Assembly: GCA_963575745.1 (NCBI GenBank)
Contig: CAUYUJ010022065.1
Location: forward strand, 40,001 to 80,000
Source of the DNA: Prorocentrum cordatum
Taxonomy: Eukaryota; Sar; Dinophyceae; Prorocentrales; Prorocentraceae
DNA: 40,000 nucleotides
Reading direction: 5' to 3'
The notes under the pieces are model-generated. The model worked only from the letters and a program-made list of their open reading frames with translations, did no database searches and was not told the origin of the DNA. This document shows, in pieces, positions 19,749 to 28,849 of this stretch; position 1 is the first letter of the stretch, and every line of letters begins with the position of its first letter. The translations under genes were made by a program, and so were the position numbers.

Positions 19749-22700
19749 TCAGCCCTCCTCAACGCGGCGCGGCACGGCCCAGACGTCCGAGGTCCGCAGG
19801 GAACCCGAGAGACGGCCCTCGCCCCAGGAACTCGAAGCCAACCGAAGCTGGCGGGAGGCCTCCGAAAGCCTCTGAAGAGTCTCGGCGCCGAAGGAAGCCT
19901 GAATGGGGGGGGTCCTAAAGAAAAGTCTAACCTCCAGGGCCCCATCCGAGTACTCGAGGATCGGGGAGAGGGTCCGAGCCTGGAGGGCGAGGAGGGTTTC
20001 GTCTGGGAGGCGACCCTGGAGGTACAGCTCAGCGGTGCGGCGTGAGCCATTAACGGATTGCAGCCTGAAGCGAGCTGGTCTACTCAGGGCTCGTCTTCGT
20101 CCTTGTCCCTGTCGTCGGGCGCCGCTGCTGGTTTGTCCTTCATCCCCAGCTGCGCCAGCAGCTTCGAAGCCTCGCGTTCCAAGCCGCCTCTCGGCGGCGC
20201 CCCAGGGGGAAAGCGCACGGTCTGGTCCTTCTTGTCTGAGCCTGCCGCCATGGCCGTCTGCTGAACCGCCTCCATCAGAGAAACTGAGCCGTCGCCCCAT
20301 GGGTTCGCCTGTTGCGGGATTCCGAGCATGATCTGGAGCTTGAACCTGTCGGGCTTGGAGAGCTTCTTCTTGTCGTACCAGCAGGCTTTGAGGCGGAAGT
20401 GGCGGCAGTGGATCGCCAGTGTCTCGAGCGCCGACGGGGCGAGGATGACCTTCCGCCAGTAGTCCTGGAACACCGTCTGCGCTGCCGCTGGAGTCGTGTT
20501 GGCCCCATCCGTGCTGCAGGCCCACTTGATGAACGCCTTGAACACGTGCGGCCAGGGGGGGCCGTGCTGGTGGTCCTTGCCGCCGGCCTTGCAGTTCTCG
20601 GCGTGCGTCTTGCCCGTCTCCTGCAACACCTTGACGAACGGAACCTCTGCCCCGACCATGCACGAGGTGAAGCAGGCGCCAGTCACTTCGGCCAACTCGC
20701 GCGCGTTGGTGAGGGCGAGCTTCGTGAGAACCACCAAGAGCGCCGCCAGCGCTCCTCCCTTGCCGTTCTTCTGGTTGGCCTGCGCCTCCTGGCCGAGCTC
20801 CGCGAGCAATCGGGCCTGCTTGGCACCCTTGGAGCCGCTGGTCTCCTGGCCCTTGCGTTTCCCGACTGCCCAGCTGGGCTCGTCGAGATCCATCGCCTCC
20901 AAGCACGAGCGGGAGGTCCTCGAAGTGGATGCGCGTATGGAGGTGAAGAGCAGGCTCGGAAAGAACTTGAGCCTCACATAGGCGGCAACGGAATGGGCCT
21001 GTCGACGGAGCGAGCTCGAGAGTCGTGCCGAGCTGAACCTTGCAGAAGCCCGAAGCGAACGAGTCCAGCACGTGGTTGTAAGCCGAGTTGCGAGACTGGA
21101 ACCTGCTGCCACAAACGAAGCACGAAGCGCCCTGGACAGCCTCAGCCAACAAGGTTTTGTAACCATGAGCGGCCCGAACGTGAACCAGCCACTGACGTTT
21201 CGTGAGGAACCATTTGGCGCAGTTCCCGATGGAGCAGCGAAAGCCCTCACCTTGTCCTGCGGGAATCTCAGGCGGTGCCTCTTGATGGGGGCCAGAGGTG
21301 CCTGCAGGAGGGATGCTGACCGAGAGCCACGCGGCCCTGACGACTGAGAGGTCCAACTCCGTGAACCAGTCCCGCAAGTCCCCCTCCTCGAGAAACTCCA
21401 AAGGGGCTCCTGACCAGGGACGCATATCCTCCTCGGTGTCCGCGGACGTCCTCCGAAGCGCCTCGAAGTCCCTGACGTGCTGGATGGCCCAGGGGTTCGC
21501 CGTCTCCGTGAGATGGCCCTCGGGTGTAAGGGTTCGGAGGCCTCGCAGTTTCTCGATGTTCATGTCCCCGAAGAGAGGGGCCCACTCGCCTAGATGCCGC
21601 GCGGGCTCTCGAGCCCATTGCTGGTACCACCGCAAACGTCTGACACGGAACTCGATTTCGAGAGGAGGGACCCGCCAATACCTCAAGACCGACTCGGAAG
21701 AGGCCGAACGAGCGTGGCCCCCCTCCCAAGACGTCGCGGCACCCCTCATAGCTTTGCGCCCGAAGAAGACGACCCGCGCCGTGAGCTGGTCAATCTGGTT
21801 GGGGGACGGCAAGAAGGCCTCGCAGGCGGAACACGCAGGACCCACAACCCTGGCAAGGAACACAGCGCGGCGCTCGGTGTAGGCGATCCTCCGAGAGTAC
21901 CAATACTTTCCCATGGAAAGGAAGCCCGCAGAGATGGCCGCCAGGCGGGCCGAAAGCTCGGCCCGAAACGAACAATTACCCATGACCTGGCCTCCAAGAT
22001 GTCGGGTTGAATCAGCTGGGACCCCTGCGAGAAGAACCTTTTTTTCCGCCACTTCTCGCCGCCGTGCATGGAGCCCCGTGCCCACGAAAGACAAGAGGCT
22101 GACGTTCTTAGCTGGGTTGAGCGCATAGCCGTGACGTCGGAGCTCTGACGAAAGAAGCAAGTCATATGCTCGGGACCAACGCGCGAGCTCCGCGGCCGTA
22201 GCCTGGTCAGGCACCACGATCTTCCGAATGGCGTCATCTACATATGAGTGAAAAGCCAAGTCAAGAAGAATCTCCTCGCCATCAAAATTGAGCGTGAGCT
22301 GGCACCAGGTAGCCGTCTCGGGGCCGAACTCCGCAAACTGTTCCTGCACCTTCGCAAAGACGGTGCTGATGTCCCGAACAAAGACTTTCACCGCCCACGG
22401 ATCGCCAATGAGAGCCCCGACGCTGGGGCGCACGCAGAGGTCGCCAAACATCACGGCAGCAAAGCGGAAGCGCTGGCGGCCGAACGAAACCTGGTCGTCC
22501 TTCATGATGCTCTGGTTGGCGGCTGCGAGGCTGTCCCAGTTGGTGGACGCGAAGGCGTTGGTAATGTCCTTGAGGTCAGTGACGTGATTGAGGCCGAGAG
22601 AGCGCAGCTTCCATGTACACAGCTGCTGGCCCAGGATGGCCGTCTCTCTGCGCCGATGAGGTATACAGCCGTGAGCGAAAAGAGGTTCGTCCTGGAGCTC

Positions 22701-24737
22701 GTGCGGGTCCATCGCCGTGGCCATGAAGCCCTTGCCGAAGGGGTCGAGGAGGTGAATGACTCTCTTCCAGGTGGGCGCCACGCCTTGGCTCAAATGCCAC
22801 GCGAGCGGGACCTGGCCTGAACGTCGAAGCCTATGGAGGAAGATCACCAAAAAACGCCACGTATGCTCCTGATCGATCTGCGGTGTCTCGTAGCCAACTC
22901 CGTGGAAGCGCCTGGACACGCGGCGGCACGGGTGAAGCAGCATCCACCATAGTTCAAGCGGGACCGACCACGGCGGGCAGGCGCGACGCTTGGGGGCCCG
23001 TCGTAGCCAGGCGCGAAGTTCGCGAAGGCGGTGTTTAGCCCAACACAGGCCCTCCTCGGTCCACGGCGCAATGAACTGCTCCGCCTCCTGGCCAGTGACG
23101 TCGTGGTAAACGTAATCCTCAGCCTGCTGGACCCAATCAATGTGAGTGGCTGCCATGCCACCTTCGCCAGCCGGCAGCGACCAGCGCTCGGCCAGCTCCT
23201 CTCCAGTGGGGAGGGCCACAGGCGCCCGTCGGTAGTCTCTCTTGCGGGGGCCCACGCCCGTGCCAGCCAGGAGTCGGGAGAGGCGAGCCACCTCAGCACT
23301 GCGTCCATGGCGTCGGGCCTCGTTGAGCTCGTCGACGGTGTCGATGCGCCACGTAGCCCAGTACTGTCTGCGAGCCGAGCGGAGCCACTTGGTGTGGCAT
23401 CGGAGCTGCCACTGCACGGAGAGGAGAGCCAGCGCGCCGTCGGCGTTGTCCGAGAAGTGGTCGTCGCTGAGCTGGAGTCGGAGAGCCCGTTGTTGGTCCA
23501 AGAGCGGCTGGATGGTAGCGGCCAGAGTGCGATACCCAGGGCGGTACTCAGGGGCCTGCGCGAAATGCTTGCTGCCAATGGTCATCATAGCGTCCATCAT
23601 AAAGCCCCAGTCGGCGCTAGGTGTCTGCTCCTCGCGTTGGATGGTGGCCCACTCGTCCGCGTGCTCGCGTAGGTAGGTCTCGAGCTCAATGAGGAAGGCA
23701 GCACGACCTTGGCCCGAGCGAAGAGACTGCATGAGGGCCTCGCGGTTCCAGCGGATGGCACGCGGCAGGTAGCCCAGGCGGCGGTGCTCCGTCATGTCGC
23801 AGTGAATGTGAGAGTCCGTGGTGGCCGAGATAGAGTAGTGCATGCAGGCGTGGACTGGGACGTGGTCCCTGGGCTGGCGAGTGGCGATAACCTGCAGCTC
23901 GCGACCCAAGCGGCGGAGCGGCCCAGCCGAGGTGATGTCGCCCAGGCAGGCCTTGGGCACGAAGATGAAGTCGATCTGCGAGGCCGTGGTCGAGCCGAAG
24001 AACGTCGGGCCCAGACCTATGTAGCTGTTGACCGCCACCATGCCGAGCTCCTCCATGAGGGGCAGGATGCTGGTCGCGGCGTAGCGCTGCTTGTCCTGCG
24101 CCTTGGGGCCGCTGACGTCGGATGTAGTGGGTCGCCATTGAGGGTCGCCGTCAAGCTGGTGAAGTCCGAGCCCCGAGTTCAGGTCGATACAGAAAATGGG
24201 GAGGACCCGCTTGGAGCTGAGGTAGGGCAGCGAGCGGAGCCAGTCCGTGAGCGCGTCGCAGGTGCGGCGGTAGACCTCCAAGCCGCCCTTGACAGGAGGT
24301 GGTGGGTAGTAGGCCGAGCAGACGCCAAGATCGTACGTGGAGCACCGTGCACGAAGCGCTAGTCCGCGTCCCGCCAGCGAAGCTGCGGGCGTCCAGGTGT
24401 GCGTCACGGAGGACTTCTTCACTTTGGCCCCGAGGAGAATGCTGCAGCCAGCGCTTTTGTTGGTATACGGACCTCGGGCCCACCCACTTTCGAGACACCA
24501 GTTGTGGTCTCCTGCTTTCCGCCAGCGAGCCTCCCAGGGCCTCTCTCGACCGTGGCCCTTGGCCGTCGTGCCATTCAGACACACGAAGTCGTACGCGCGG
24601 CAGGCCTGCGCGATCGCGGTGAGCCTCTCTCCGCTGGACGCGTGCAAGGGGTTGTACTGGAGTACGCGAAGGCGGCTGCCGACCATCGCGCGAACGAGCA
24701 GGAGCCAGCAGCCCACACTGAGACATCTAGAAGCCAT
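19749..24737 (-). CDS. LINE 2 endonuclease-reverse transcriptase polyprotein
   Basis: The first ATG is at 24737 (1,662 codons); the frame is open back to a TAA at 24852-24854, and the second Met, just before GSRLRVLQYN, is an alternative start. EEP endonuclease: LQYNPLHAS (Asn 29), FCIDLNSG, SQIDFIFV, RDHVPVH, ending near 23870. The usual catalytic Glu site reads FVCLNGT, with no Glu. Reverse transcriptase: motif A TDLKDITNAFAST (about 22575), motif B VGALIGDP, motif C YVDD (22233-22244), motif D HGYALNPAKNVSLL, then a thumb. Three C2H2-like fingers follow (about residues 1165-1270; the last ends HTRIH). After about 20893 this frame reads as Gly/Arg-rich shadow until about 20090, where a protein-like tail resumes (QSVNGSRRTAELYLQGRLP) to the stop at 19749. 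Function: target-primed retrotransposition. The RT assignment is firm; whether the whole frame is translated as one chain is uncertain. Confidence 0.88.
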   Translation of the reverse strand: MASRCLSVGCWLLLVRAMVGSRLRVLQYNPLHASSGERLTAIAQACRAYDFVCLNGTTAKGHGRERPWEARWRKAGDHNWCLESGWARGPYTNKSAGCSILLGAKVKKSSVTHTWTPAASLAGRGLALRARCSTYDLGVCSAYYPPPPVKGGLEVYRRTCDALTDWLRSLPYLSSKRVLPIFCIDLNSGLGLHQLDGDPQWRPTTSDVSGPKAQDKQRYAATSILPLMEELGMVAVNSYIGLGPTFFGSTTASQIDFIFVPKACLGDITSAGPLRRLGRELQVIATRQPRDHVPVHACMHYSISATTDSHIHCDMTEHRRLGYLPRAIRWNREALMQSLRSGQGRAAFLIELETYLREHADEWATIQREEQTPSADWGFMMDAMMTIGSKHFAQAPEYRPGYRTLAATIQPLLDQQRALRLQLSDDHFSDNADGALALLSVQWQLRCHTKWLRSARRQYWATWRIDTVDELNEARRHGRSAEVARLSRLLAGTGVGPRKRDYRRAPVALPTGEELAERWSLPAGEGGMAATHIDWVQQAEDYVYHDVTGQEAEQFIAPWTEEGLCWAKHRLRELRAWLRRAPKRRACPPWSVPLELWWMLLHPCRRVSRRFHGVGYETPQIDQEHTWRFLVIFLHRLRRSGQVPLAWHLSQGVAPTWKRVIHLLDPFGKGFMATAMDPHELQDEPLFAHGCIPHRRRETAILGQQLCTWKLRSLGLNHVTDLKDITNAFASTNWDSLAAANQSIMKDDQVSFGRQRFRFAAVMFGDLCVRPSVGALIGDPWAVKVFVRDISTVFAKVQEQFAEFGPETATWCQLTLNFDGEEILLDLAFHSYVDDAIRKIVVPDQATAAELARWSRAYDLLLSSELRRHGYALNPAKNVSLLSFVGTGLHARRREVAEKKVLLAGVPADSTRHLGGQVMGNCSFRAELSARLAAISAGFLSMGKYWYSRRIAYTERRAVFLARVVGPACSACEAFLPSPNQIDQLTARVVFFGRKAMRGAATSWEGGHARSASSESVLRYWRVPPLEIEFRVRRLRWYQQWAREPARHLGEWAPLFGDMNIEKLRGLRTLTPEGHLTETANPWAIQHVRDFEALRRTSADTEEDMRPWSGAPLEFLEEGDLRDWFTELDLSVVRAAWLSVSIPPAGTSGPHQEAPPEIPAGQGEGFRCSIGNCAKWFLTKRQWLVHVRAAHGYKTLLAEAVQGASCFVCGSRFQSRNSAYNHVLDSFASGFCKVQLGTTLELAPSTGPFRCRLCEAQVLSEPALHLHTRIHFEDLPLVLGGDGSRRAQLGSRETQGPGDQRLQGCQAGPIARGARPGGAGQPEERQGRSAGGALGGSHEARPHQRARVGRSDWRLLHLVHGRGRGSVRQGVAGDGQDARRELQGRRQGPPARPPLAARVQGVHQVGLQHGWGQHDSSGSADGVPGLLAEGHPRPVGARDTGDPLPPLPPQSLLVRQEEALQARQVQAPDHARNPATGEPMGRRLSFSDGGGSADGHGGRLRQEGPDRALSPWGAAERRLGTRGFEAAGAAGDEGQTSSGARRQGQGRRRALSRPARFRLQSVNGSRRTAELYLQGRLPDETLLALQARTLSPILEYSDGALEVRLFFRTPPIQASFGAETLQRLSEASRQLRLASSSWGEGRLSGSLRTSDVWAVPRRVEEG
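20084..20893 (-). CDS. LINE 2 segment B, overlapping frame
   Basis: 269 residues from ATG at 20893 to TGA at 20084-20086, inside the long frame but shifted by +1. Composition looks like protein, with lysine-rich stretches and a mid-region ALLVVLTKLALTNARELAEV, then PFVKVLQETGKTHAENC, HGPPWPHVFKAFIKW and HCRHFRLKACWYDKKKL, ending in an acidic tail. I connect this to an accessory domain often seen with dinoflagellate LINEs; its role is unknown to me. The shift back (-1) at its end returns exactly to the original frame, where the tail at 19749-20090 follows. So A, B and tail were probably one polyprotein with two compensating single-base changes, or are joined by frameshifting. Confidence 0.6.
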   Translation of the reverse strand: MDLDEPSWAVGKRKGQETSGSKGAKQARLLAELGQEAQANQKNGKGGALAALLVVLTKLALTNARELAEVTGACFTSCMVGAEVPFVKVLQETGKTHAENCKAGGKDHQHGPPWPHVFKAFIKWACSTDGANTTPAAAQTVFQDYWRKVILAPSALETLAIHCRHFRLKACWYDKKKLSKPDRFKLQIMLGIPQQANPWGDGSVSLMEAVQQTAMAAGSDKKDQTVRFPPGAPPRGGLEREASKLLAQLGMKDKPAAAPDDRDKDEDEP

Positions 24738-24852
24738 CAGCAACGAGGTAAGATGTGAGGGGGATGTCTCGGAAAAGAGGCATGTAGGTGGTGTGGGAGC
24801 TGGGCGCCTGTCGCCCTGGGCATCTGTGTGGGCACTCCTGACCCAGATGCCT

Positions 24853-24898
24853 TAGGAGGAGGAGGAGGAGGAGGAGGAGGAGGAGGTGGAGGAGGAGG
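24853..24898. repeat. GGA microsatellite at LINE 2 5' side
   Basis: A nearly pure GGA run directly upstream of the LINE 2 frame. Confidence 0.9.
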
Positions 24899-25063
24899 AC
24901 CCTCCCAGCCCGACACGGCCCCACGAGGCCGTCAAGCCTACGAAGCCCCCAGGAGGTCCCCAGGAGACTGCAAGGTGTGCCCCAGGGAGCGCCTGGAAGA
25001 CCCCCGAGAGGGCCCCAAGAGATCCTTTGAGGGGCACCAAGGCCCTGCCTTTTTCCTGATCGC
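24899..25063 (-). repeat. Family E repeat, inverted
   Basis: CCCCCAGGAGGTCCCCAGGAG and GGGCCCCAAGAGATCC are reverse-orientation family E motifs. Confidence 0.6.
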
Positions 25064-25086
25064 AGGTGTTGTTATTTAGCCTGCCA

Positions 25087-25374
25087 ATGCGCCGTCTGGG
25101 CGCGGCTTCTTTCGTTCGTTTCGGCACCAAGGCCACTGGGGATACCACATATCGGTACGCGCGCGCGCTGGCGAATTTTTTTCTGGTGCATGCAAACACC
25201 CACGTGGCGGCGATTTGCCTGGGCACATCCGACGACCGAATGCGGACAGCAGCCCAGGCCTACCGGAGACGGGGTGAGGCCGTGCCTCAGAACATGGTCA
25301 CAGCCGTAATCAAACGTCACACGCAATCTGGCATCCCAAGACAGCACGAGGGACGCGACGCCTCCGCGAGGTAG
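25087..25374 (+). CDS. Short hypothetical frame, unrecognised
   Basis: A 95-residue frame from ATG 25087, also open from an ATG at 25066, ends at TAG. The peptide (RFGTKATGDTTYRYARAL, then VTAVIKRHTQSG) has a mixed, protein-like composition rather than a repeat pattern. No homologue, splice signal or regulatory site is recognised. It may be an exon or a fragment, or chance. Confidence 0.2.
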   Translation: MRRLGAASFVRFGTKATGDTTYRYARALANFFLVHANTHVAAICLGTSDDRMRTAAQAYRRRGEAVPQNMVTAVIKRHTQSGIPRQHEGRDASAR

Positions 25375-25434
25375 ATACCGCAAGGACTAAACCCGAAGTG
25401 CAGGGCATGCACTGACGAGCAAATAAAATTCATG

Positions 25435-26610
25435 TCAGAATATCCCTATCATGAACTGGCGTGCGTTCAGGGCTACTTGGCAACAGGTTGCCAGCTCTGT
25501 CGAGCTGAATTCAAACGCCATGCCCGTGGGCGACAGCAGTAGCGAGCGCCTGGCTCTAGCCGCTGTCAACATTATGTTGGTATTGCGTGCCTTCCCCTGT
25601 CCCTCCTCCCTTCTCTGCTTCCCCCGTGTCCACTCAGAACTTTTGCTGGTGGGTGCCAATGCTGCAGCTTACTGTGCCCACGCGTCCAGATTGAAGCTCG
25701 GCTGTGGTGGCGGCAGATCTCCCCTACAGGAAAAGAGCATGTCTCGAATGTCCCATGACATGCACGACATGGCGCTGCTCGCCAAGTGGCCGAAATACGC
25801 TGAGAAGCAGTTCTGGTGGCGGTGTGGAGACCAAAGTACGCACGACACCGTGTGAGTCGAATCAGTGGCTTGCTCCACCTGCGCCTGCTAAGCCCACATT
25901 CGGGACCTTGCGGCAATCGGAAAACAATGAGAGCGAATAGGGCAGAATGAGAAAGGAAGTTCGGGATGCAAATGGATACTATGCTCACTTGCGGCTGCCT
26001 CTTTTCTCAGAGAATGCGATGTTCGTAGTCCTTCGCCAATCCTTCCTGGTTCCAGAACTCTGGCCAAAATCGCGGCACTCTCGGATGGAATGCGGAAACG
26101 GGATGAGCAAGTTATATTTCAATACGTCATCCAGTACCGATGGGTTCATGACGAGGCTGTCCGCGGCGCGGAGGATGTTAGTCTGTAAGGTCTGTGTCTC
26201 GCTCCAGCACACATGGTACTTCTTCTTGCAAGCCTTACTCTGCCAATCACAGAAGCTCCCGAACGTCTCTACGAAAGGCTTCACGTGACTTACGCTGGTC
26301 GCGGATGTGGCTGGTCTCGAAATCGACAGGGAAGGCCACCAGCCCCCTCTGGGGGCACCGTGCAAAAGACCATCCTGCTGGGCTGATCGTATGTCTTGCT
26401 GGTGCCTCATGCCTTCTGTCTCCGAAGAGGCGAAAAGGCACCAATTCCGCTACTCCCTGGACCTTTCCCTGGGAGTCTCTGACCAGAATTGAGGCGTATC
26501 CAGCGGTGGCGACGAGGGCCTCCCTAGAGGCCCAAACATGCAAGAACGACACAAAGTTAGCGGTACGTGTACCATTTCCTCCATGTACCTTGTCCTGGTT
26601 CCTGCCTCTC
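25435..26610 (-). pseudogene. Unrecognised coding-like stretch, split or broken
   Basis: Three consecutive minus-strand segments have protein-like composition in different frames. The first, 26294-26594, includes FVSFLHVWASREALV and GYASILVRDSQGKVQG. The second, 25985-26288, includes KPFVETFGSFCDWQSKACKK and RAADSLVMNPSVLDDVLKY, and ends in TGA. The third, 25435-25878, includes SAYFGHLASSAMSCMSWDIR and MAFEFSSTELATCC, with one TAA at 25669. The first segment ends at a perfect donor-like GTAAGT (minus strand, about 26288-26293). It could be a multi-exon host gene or a frameshifted relic. I do not recognise the family. Confidence 0.3.
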
Positions 26611-26829
26611 TATTAGTCTCTCTGGCTATGTCGCATGGCTGCCTGCAGGCGGGTGGGTTGTGTTTTTTGTCAAGTTGTTTTCCGGCTGCGAGCGAGGATG
26701 GGAATTCCGAAAGGACGGGCCTTCTGAGGGTCTAGCCCATGCCGGGAGTGGCGCTCAGGGTCTAGCCCAGGCCGGGGGGGCGCTGGGAGATCTTGGATAG
26801 CACTACCAAGCTCAGGCGCGTGACATAGT

Positions 26830-27225
26830 CGTGCCTCCTGAAGGCTTCTTCGGGACTTCTTGGGTATTCGTGAGGGCATCTGAAGGGCTTCTGGAGGATT
26901 CTCCGCGCTTCCACAATTGGCTGTTGGAGGCACCTCTTGGGTGTTTCTTGGTGGGTCGTCTGGGGGCTTCATGGGTCCCTTGGGAGCATCGTAAGGATTC
27001 TCGGGGTTGTCGGAAAGTGATGTTCTGCAAAATGATACCGTCCTTTGCCGTTTTGCCGACGTGGAACCCTGACTTGAGTCCACCTAGGGCCAGGTCGAGG
27101 CAATCTGGAAATCCTCCCGGGGGCCTCCGGGCTATCTTGAAGCATTTGTGCGTCTCCTGGGAGCCTCTGGGGGCCACTTGGGAGGCTTTTTGGGGCCTCG
27201 TCGGACCACTTGGAGCGCGTTTCTC
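26830..27225 (+). repeat. Family E repeat, forward
   Basis: GGCTTCTTGGGG and GGGGCCTCGTCGG type blocks with an A-rich module around 27010-27080. No gene is supported. Confidence 0.7.
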
Positions 27226-27322
27226 TATTATCGGCGATGACGGGCGTCATGGGAGGAGGGGGGGTATGACGTCACGCCCAGCCGACTGCCGTGTGGTTCC
27301 GACACCACAGCCGCGCCCGCGG

Positions 27323-27394
27323 GCACGACGACGATGAGCGATGAGCGACGAGCGACGAGCGACGACGAGAACGAGGACGAGGACGACGACGCGA
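27323..27394 (+). repeat. GACGA tract, direct copy 1
   Basis: Starts GCACGACGACGATGAGCGA, which recurs in the same orientation at 28618. The two copies flank the inverted 18-bp arrays. Confidence 0.75.
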
Positions 27395-27407
27395 GCAGCA
27401 TGTAAGT

Positions 27408-27700
27408 GGCGATCTGCCTCTCAGCGCCTGCGTACACCACAAAGCTCGCGTGCACCACAACGCTCGTGTACACCACAGCGCATGCGTACACCGCAACAGC
27501 CGTGTACAACGCAGCGCCTGTTGTACTCCACAACGAATTTGTACACAGCAGCAGCCGTGTGCAACACAGCGCCTATCTACACCACAGTGCTTACGTGCAC
27601 CGCAATGCCTGTGCACACTGCGGCGTGCGTCAACACCACAGCATCCGCGTGCAACGCAGCGCTGGTGTACACCAGAGCGCCTGAGTGCACAAGACACGTA
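27408..27700 (+). repeat. 18-bp minisatellite, left arm
   Basis: About 16 units of ACCACAGCGCCTGCGTAC type. Because 18 is a multiple of three, every frame encodes a six-residue repeat (for example TTALVY). The outer edge, AGCAGCATGT (27395-27404) and TGGCGATCTGC (27408-27418), recurs inverted at 28456-28479. Confidence 0.88.
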
Positions 27701-28179
27701 GAAGGAACATGTCGGCGAGGATCTGCTGTGGACTGTTAGACGCCACGCCAGGGAAGTGCTGATGATAGACAACAGCGTTTTTCCCTCCTCCCTCCTCCAC
27801 CTCCGCCTCCTCCTTTTCCTCCTCGTCGTCCTCCTCCCCCTTGTCCTCCTCCTCCTCCTCCCTCACCCTTCCCCCCTGTCGTGCGGGTCGGCGATGCAGG
27901 GGACGTGCGCATCCCAACGTGCACCACAAAATGGTCGATTGAATCAATCCACTTGGTACTTGGTTCTCGGACGGCCAATTTAGCTGGAGCCTCCTGGACG
28001 CAGATGGGAAGAGTTAGGATGATGCGGGCGGACTCCGTAGGACTCGTCGACTCCAGCGGCGCTCCTTTCTCCACAAGGATTCTTTTCCAAATCCTGGATA
28101 AAACATTGTTCTCTGTTGAATGCACAGGCGCTCCATTTTGTCAGCAGGATTCCTTATATCACTCTAGATACAACAGTGT
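27701..28179. other. Spacer between inverted 18-bp arrays
   Basis: Contains a CCT tract at about 27780-27872 and otherwise unassigned sequence. One plus-strand frame (27881-28504) continues into the right array and encodes VVYTGAV-like repeats, but nothing supports translation. Confidence 0.5.
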
Positions 28180-28466
28180 TTTGTTGCACACGGTTGCTGT
28201 ACTGCACACAGGCGCCGTGGTGTACGCAGACGCTGTAGCGCACGCAAGCAGTGTGGTGTATACTTGTGCTGTGTTGCGCACGGCTAAGGTGGTGTACGCA
28301 GGCGCTGTGGTGTACACAAGCGCTGTGGTGCCAGCAGGCACTGTGGCACACACTGGCGCTGTGTTGCACGCGGCTGCTGTGGTGTACATGGGCGGTGTGA
28401 TGTACACAGGCGCTGTGGTGCACGCAGGAACTGTGGTGTACACAGGCGCCGTGGTGCAGATCGCCA
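28180..28466 (-). repeat. 18-bp minisatellite, inverted right arm
   Basis: About 15 units of GGCGCTGTGGTGTACACA, the complement of the left arm. It ends with GCAGATCGCCA and ACATGCTGCT, the complement of the left edge. Confidence 0.88.
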
Positions 28467-28617
28467 CCGACATGCTGCTGCTACCCGTCCTCGGCCATTC
28501 CTAAGCATTCCCGCACGCGGCCGGCCCGAAACACGACGTCATCGGCCCCATCCACCCCCCCAGATGGTTGACGCCATCGGCCCCGAATAAAAAGACAGGC
28601 TCCAGCTGCGTCCGCGC

Positions 28618-28687
28618 GCACGACGACGATGAGCGACGAGCGACGAGCGACAACGACGATGGGCGACGACGACGACGACGACTGCGG
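28618..28687 (+). repeat. GACGA tract, direct copy 2
   Basis: Same orientation as 27323-27394, with the shared start GCACGACGACGATGAGCGA. Confidence 0.75.
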
Positions 28688-28849
28688 ACCAGATTCCTAT
28701 GCGGATTCCTATGCGGACACCTATGAGGATCACGATGCGCACGGCGGCAGTGCCCGGAACGCCCTGGGGGGAGGGGAGGGTTACGTCATCGGGGGGTGGT
28801 CCGGGGGCCTCGACGCCCGTCATGCCCCAAGCAATAGAGAAGCGCGCTC

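Larger units (their letters stand above)
19499..24852 (-). mobile_element. LINE 2, apparently intact non-LTR retrotransposon
   Basis: A minus-strand element bounded by GGA tracts on both sides (19377-19483 and 24853-24898), as expected if it landed inside one such tract. It carries an endonuclease, RT and zinc fingers in one uninterrupted frame, plus an out-of-frame segment B (20084-20893). No RNase H was recognised, unlike LINE 1, so the two belong to different lineages. The 3' region after the last stop is about 250 bp. Exact ends are inferred from the GGA tracts. Confidence 0.82.

Noticed and set aside
20955-21250. Upstream extension of LINE 2 segment B
   Set aside because: That stretch is the shifted shadow of the zinc fingers; segment B is better started at ATG 20893.
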